Shown: piece by piece, positions 33,374 through 38,647 of the stretch
How the letters are laid out: the number at the start of each line of letters is the position of its first letter
Position numbering within the stretch: the first letter of the stretch is position 1
NCBI GenBank assembly: GCA_004558865.1
Contig: SFCY01000003.1
Span: 1-38,647 of the forward strand
Source: Bacteroidales bacterium
GTDB lineage: Bacteria; Bacteroidota; Bacteroidia; Bacteroidales; Bacteroidaceae
DNA length: 38,647 nt
Direction of reading: 5' to 3'
Made by a program: the position numbers and the translations under genes
The notes under the pieces: model-generated
The model's input: only the letters and a program-made list of their open reading frames with translations
Database searches by the model: none
What the model was told of the DNA's origin: nothing

Positions 33374-33444
33374 TAACTTTGCGCAAAAGTAATAAAAAAT
33401 ATTGGGAAAAGTGGGGGTTGGCTACTAAAAAAACAATAACTTTG
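33374..33444 (+). promoter_or_regulatory. Two -7 elements before the OmpA-like gene
   Basis: TAACTTTG occurs twice on the plus strand (33374-33381 and 33437-33444), 56 and 120 bases from the nearest start-proximal ends to the ATG at 33494. Two promoters in tandem are possible; neither has a clear -33 box. Confidence 0.5.
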
Positions 33445-33493
33445 CAAGTGGACTCCCGAAAGAGAAGTAAAACGAGATAAAAAATATACGATT

Positions 33494-34189
33494 ATGAAGA
33501 ACTTTAAGATTGCAACAGTAGGACTTTGTTTCCTCACATTGACGAGTACTTTCGTAGGTTGTTCCACCAAGCAGGGCACAGGCGCCTTGGCTGGAGCTGG
33601 AGGCGGTGCCGCCTTGGGAGCCATCATCGGCGCCATTGCCGGCCATGGCAAGGGCGCTGCCATTGGAGCCGCCATTGGCGGCGCTGTCGGTGCGGGAACA
33701 GGAGCCATCATTGGCCGCCACATGGACAAGGTGGCCCAGGAGACCGCCCAGCAGGTGCCCGATGCCCAAGTGGAGGAGGTGACGGATGCCAACGGCTTGA
33801 AGGCAGTGAAAGTGACCTTTGACTCTGGCATTCTCTTTGCCACCAACAAGGCCGACTTGAACCAGTCGTCAAAGAACAGCTTGGCCAAGTTCTCCAATGT
33901 GCTGAAGAACAACTCCGACTGCTACGTTGACATCTATGGCCACACAGACTCCACCGGCAACGACGGCATCAACATTCCGTTGAGCAACAACCGCGCAAAG
34001 AGCGTCTACAACTATCTGACCAGTTGCGGTGTCTCTTCCAGCCAGGTGCAGAAGGTTGAGGGCAAGGGAAGCTCCGAGCCCGTTGGTGACAACAGCACAG
34101 TGGAGGGGCGCAAGCAAAACCGTCGTGTGGAGGTCTACCTCTATGCATCCCAAGCTCTCGTGGAAAAGGCCAACAATGGACAATTGTAA
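33494..34189 (+). CDS. OmpA-family lipoprotein with glycine zipper
   Basis: A 231-residue outer-membrane lipoprotein. Lipobox FVGC gives Cys23. Residues about 30-75 are a glycine zipper (GALAGAGGGAALGAIIGAIAG and GAAIGAAIGGAVGAG), a helix pair likely to insert in or pack on membrane. The C-terminal OmpA domain (about 105-225) has LFATNKADLN, YGHTDSTGNDGINIPLSNNRAKSVYNYL and GRKQNRRVEVYL, with the Asp and Arg that grip peptidoglycan. It probably anchors the outer membrane to the wall. The two promoter elements upstream suggest strong expression. Confidence 0.93.
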   Translation: MKNFKIATVGLCFLTLTSTFVGCSTKQGTGALAGAGGGAALGAIIGAIAGHGKGAAIGAAIGGAVGAGTGAIIGRHMDKVAQETAQQVPDAQVEEVTDANGLKAVKVTFDSGILFATNKADLNQSSKNSLAKFSNVLKNNSDCYVDIYGHTDSTGNDGINIPLSNNRAKSVYNYLTSCGVSSSQVQKVEGKGSSEPVGDNSTVEGRKQNRRVEVYLYASQALVEKANNGQL

Positions 34190-34227
34190 CATTGATAGTG
34201 CCTTAGCGATAATAGTGTCAAACCATA

Positions 34228-34261
34228 GGGAATGTTCTTCCAGCTGCGGAAGAGCATTCCC
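34228..34261 (+). terminator. Hairpin after the OmpA-like gene
   Basis: A 14-bp stem with one G-T pair (GGGAATGTTCTTCC with GGAAGAGCATTCCC) and loop AGCTGC. The T-run is weak, and the next gene starts 17 bases later, so partial read-through is likely. Confidence 0.6.
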
Positions 34262-34277
34262 CTTTGTGTGTTTCTGA

Positions 34278-35018
34278 ATGAAGCTATTGAAGAAGATTGT
34301 GGGTTGGGGGCTGTCTCTTTTTCTGGCCTCTTCCATCTTGGCGGTTGTTGTCTACAAGTTCCTGCCGGTCTATGTCACGCCCCTCATGGTGATACGCCTT
34401 TTCCAGCAAGCTGGTGAGGGCGAGTCGTTGAAGTGGCACCACACGTGGGTTCCCATGGATGAGATTAGTCCCCACATGCCCGTGGCAGTGATGGCGAGTG
34501 AGGATCAGCGTTTTCTTCTTCATCATGGGTTCGACATGAACGCCATAGAGAAGGCCGCAAGAAACAACATCAATGGCGGAAGAATCCATGGCGGCAGCAC
34601 CATCTCGCAACAGACGGCGAAGAATGTCTTCCTGTGGCCGGGCCGCAGTTGGGTGCGCAAGGGGTTTGAGGCATACTTCACCTTTCTCATCGAACTGATG
34701 TGGAGCAAGCAGCGCATCATGGAAGTCTATCTCAACTCCATAGAGATGGGCGATGGCATCTACGGCGTGGAGGCTTGTGCGGAGCATCATTTCGACAAGG
34801 AGGCCATCGACCTCACACGCCCCCAGTGCGCGCTGATAGCCGCCACATTGCCCAATCCCCGGAAGTTCTCCTCCAAGGACCCCTCCCCCTACATCAAGCG
34901 GCGCTCTGTGCAGATTCAGCACCAGATGCAGTTCATTCCCTCTTTTCCCAAGGAGGGGGAGGATTTTGACCCAAACACATCTTCTGGCGGAGTCTACCGT
35001 AATCATCGTAAAAAGTAA
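34278..35018 (+). CDS. mtgA: Monofunctional peptidoglycan glycosyltransferase
   Basis: A 246-residue GT51 enzyme that polymerises lipid II into glycan strands. A single N-terminal membrane anchor (WGLSLFLASSILAVVVYKF, about 10-28) places it at the inner membrane facing the periplasm. The catalytic glutamate is in VMASEDQRFLLHHGFD near 73-88. GGSTISQQTAKNVFLWPGRSW (about 105-125) is the family motif 2, and a second conserved block (MEVYLNSIEMGDGIYG) follows. No transpeptidase domain is present, so it matches MtgA. It lies 88 bases after the OmpA-like gene, and the helicase gene starts 8 bases downstream. Confidence 0.96.
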   Translation: MKLLKKIVGWGLSLFLASSILAVVVYKFLPVYVTPLMVIRLFQQAGEGESLKWHHTWVPMDEISPHMPVAVMASEDQRFLLHHGFDMNAIEKAARNNINGGRIHGGSTISQQTAKNVFLWPGRSWVRKGFEAYFTFLIELMWSKQRIMEVYLNSIEMGDGIYGVEACAEHHFDKEAIDLTRPQCALIAATLPNPRKFSSKDPSPYIKRRSVQIQHQMQFIPSFPKEGEDFDPNTSSGGVYRNHRKK

Positions 35019-35026
35019 TTAGTTCA

Positions 35027-37519
<2,493 letters not shown>

Positions 37520-37520
37520 A

Positions 37521-38030
37521 GTGGAGTTTCTGAGTTTAGTCACCAGTCGCCATTCCGTGCGCCGCTTTTCTTCCGAGCCTGTCGACGACGGGCAGTTGGA
37601 CGCTGTGCTTGAGGCTGTGCGCCTGGCTCCGTCGGCCTGCAACAGGTAGCCGTGGAAGTTTCTCATAGTACGTTCCGAAGTGGCCAAGGCTCGTCTGCGC
37701 CAGTGCTACGACCGCAGTTGGTTCGCCTCTGCGCCCATGTATGTCGTCTGTCTTCGCGACACCGGTAGCGAGTGGGTACGTCCCGACGACCACAAGCCAC
37801 ATGGCGACATCGATGTGGCCATAGCCACGGAGCATCTGTGCCTGGCTGCCGCCGAGCAGGGACTTGGCACGTGTTGGGTGTGCAATTTCGATGTGGCACT
37901 CGTCAAGCAGCTTTTTCCCGTGGATGGTTTTGAGCCCGTGGCCTTGATTCCCATCGGCCATCCCGCTCCCGACTGTCCGCATCCCGAAAAGAACAGAAAG
38001 CCATTGGAAGAGATTGTTGAGTGGCTATAG
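37521..38030 (+). pseudogene. Nitroreductase-family gene broken by an amber codon
   Basis: A 170-codon frame reading as a small FMN-dependent nitroreductase from end to end, except for TAG at codon 43 (37647-37649). The N-terminal half has SLVTSRHSVRRFSSEPV and RLAPSACNR, followed by the stop where the family normally has Gln (RQPW), then PWKFLIV. The C-terminal half has EHLCLAAAEQGLGTCWVCNF and IPIGHPAPD, as expected. One base change CAG to TAG explains it. Start GTG 37521 is used since no ATG exists upstream. Without suppression the product would be a 42-residue fragment. It could be a sequencing error or a recent loss. Confidence 0.85.
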
Positions 38031-38066
38031 CCCCGTTCGTGTGTTGCCCCCTGTGGGTGGTATGAT

Positions 38067-38152
38067 CAAACGCGTTTGCTTCTTCTTCTGTCGATTTGAG
38101 CCACGTTTTTGTAGGTCCGGCTGCATCGCGGAAGAAAAAGCAAACGCGTTTG
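38067..38152. repeat. Inverted repeat with two CAAACGCGTTTG palindromes
   Basis: Bases 38067-38088 and 38131-38152 are 22-bp inverted arms (21 of 22 match) across a 42-base gap. Each arm starts or ends with the perfect 12-bp palindrome CAAACGCGTTTG, followed by a CTTCTTCTTC-like tract. Confidence 0.85.
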
Positions 38153-38462
38153 TCGTTGGTTCCAAGCATAGGGATTGAATTGGGTTGCCTTTCGCCCACC
38201 TTTCCTTATTCCTGACTGTATCAATGAATTTCCTCTAAGCTTGTGTGTGGCATTGTGTTTTGGCGAGTCCCGTATAAGCAACTTGGGTGTTCAGTTTGCT
38301 GTACCCACTTTTGAATAAGTTCTTGAACACAAAATGCGTGGCCATCAATCCCCCAATTTACTTTCCCTCTTATATAAGAACTTAGAATCTACGGAAAATA
38401 TCCTCTGTGCGGAACTTTACGGTTGAATTTAGGATTCTATTGTAACAAAAACCAGTAAAACC

Positions 38463-38588
38463 CTGCTGCGATGCAAGGGCTACGCCCGTTGTTTCTTCTC
38501 CTTAGCCGGCTTGCTCCGAAGTAAACTTCGGCAAGCTGGCTAAGGAGAAGAAACAGCCTTCGTGCCTCAGGCTTGCATCACAGCAAGA
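38463..38588. mobile_element. MITE-like imperfect palindrome
   Basis: A 126-bp imperfect palindrome. The centre pairs GTTTCTTCTCCTTAGCC with GGCTAAGGAGAAGAAAC and continues through GCTTGC/GCAAGC to CCGAAG/CTTCGG around a TAAA loop near 38522-38525. The ends TGCTGCGATGCAAG and CTTGCATCACAGCA pair as well. AAAACC flanks both sides (38457-38462 and 38589-38594), a possible 6-bp target duplication. It has no gene. It could also be a REP/BIME-type hairpin. Confidence 0.55.
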
Positions 38589-38647
38589 AAAACCATGAAA
38601 ACAGGCTGGCGCGGCCCCTGTCCCTACAAACCTACAAAACCTATAAG

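Larger units (their letters stand above)
38031..38647. other. Gene-free right edge with inverted repeats
   Basis: No frame shows a recognisable protein; those present are short and low in signal. It is AT-richer than the rest and contains the two inverted-repeat structures listed separately, plus a weak pair TAGAATC/GATTCTA (38383-38389, 38433-38439). Confidence 0.6.

Noticed and set aside
37521..38030. Recoding of TAG to glutamine as in some phages, or pyrrolysine insertion
   Set aside because: TAG ends other intact genes here (for example at 16638, 17579 and the end of this same gene), so it is a stop codon in this genome. No phage genes or pyl genes are seen.

Overview
This window reads as a chromosomal segment of a Bacteroidales bacterium, most likely Prevotella in the broad sense. 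The reasons are the Bacteroidetes -7 promoter element (TAnnTTTG) upstream of many genes, the lack of evident Shine-Dalgarno sites, Bacteroidetes-typical families (DUF4270, DUF4421, the DUF5103/T9SS plug family, the half-size GT5 protein beside panC, small lipoproteins), the Bacteroidetes-type RNase P RNA, and a fairly high G+C for the order. The genus is inference; no rRNA is present.

Layout. 1-248: non-coding, perhaps a remnant of group II intron domain I. 249-3910 (-): a secreted protein of unknown function, an ABC-F ATPase and the GTPase EngB. 4079-6184 (+): a Gfo/Idh/MocA oxidoreductase and a DUF4421 protein. 6376-6776: rnpB. 6804-7624 (+): a small membrane protein and a DUF1232 protein. 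7740-10155 (-): a GT2 glycosyltransferase and the tRNA methylthiotransferase MtaB. 10617-10826 (+): a small repetitive lipoprotein. 10895-11487: a gene-free gap with a four-copy 22-bp tandem repeat. 11560-12755 (-): panD and panC. 12918-15322 (+): a half-size GT5 protein, a DUF4270 lipoprotein and an overlapping 42-aa gene. 15391-18974 (+): a DUF5103 protein, two glycosyltransferases and a zinc-ribbon protein. 19183-26095 (+): a complete histidine-utilisation cluster ftcD-hutU-hutH-hutI. 26326-28519 (-): biotin carrier, a 49-aa MmdE-like subunit and a carboxyltransferase. 28598-33278 (-): a secreted protein, ruvC, an MBL hydrolase, rsmG, a DUF3298 lipoprotein and proS. 33494-37519 (+): an OmpA-like lipoprotein, mtgA and a PcrA/UvrD helicase. 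37521-38030 (+): a nitroreductase broken by one amber codon. 38031-38647: gene-free, with two inverted-repeat structures, one MITE-like.

How genes work together. The hut genes encode every step from histidine to glutamate, with the formimino one-carbon unit passed to tetrahydrofolate by a bifunctional FtcD. PanC and PanD supply the last steps of pantothenate synthesis. The carboxyltransferase, 49-aa protein and biotin carrier form the soluble part of a methylmalonyl-CoA decarboxylase or propionyl-CoA carboxylase, consistent with propionate metabolism, but no membrane sodium-pump subunit is present here. Most other genes are housekeeping or envelope functions.

The most interesting non-genic signals are the 22-bp tandem array (11108-11195), a terminator-like nested hairpin directly before hutI (24782-24869), a near-duplicate promoter shared by engB and mtaB, the amber-interrupted nitroreductase, and the inverted repeats at the right end. 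I did not find a clear defence system, CRISPR array, tRNA, or intact transposase.
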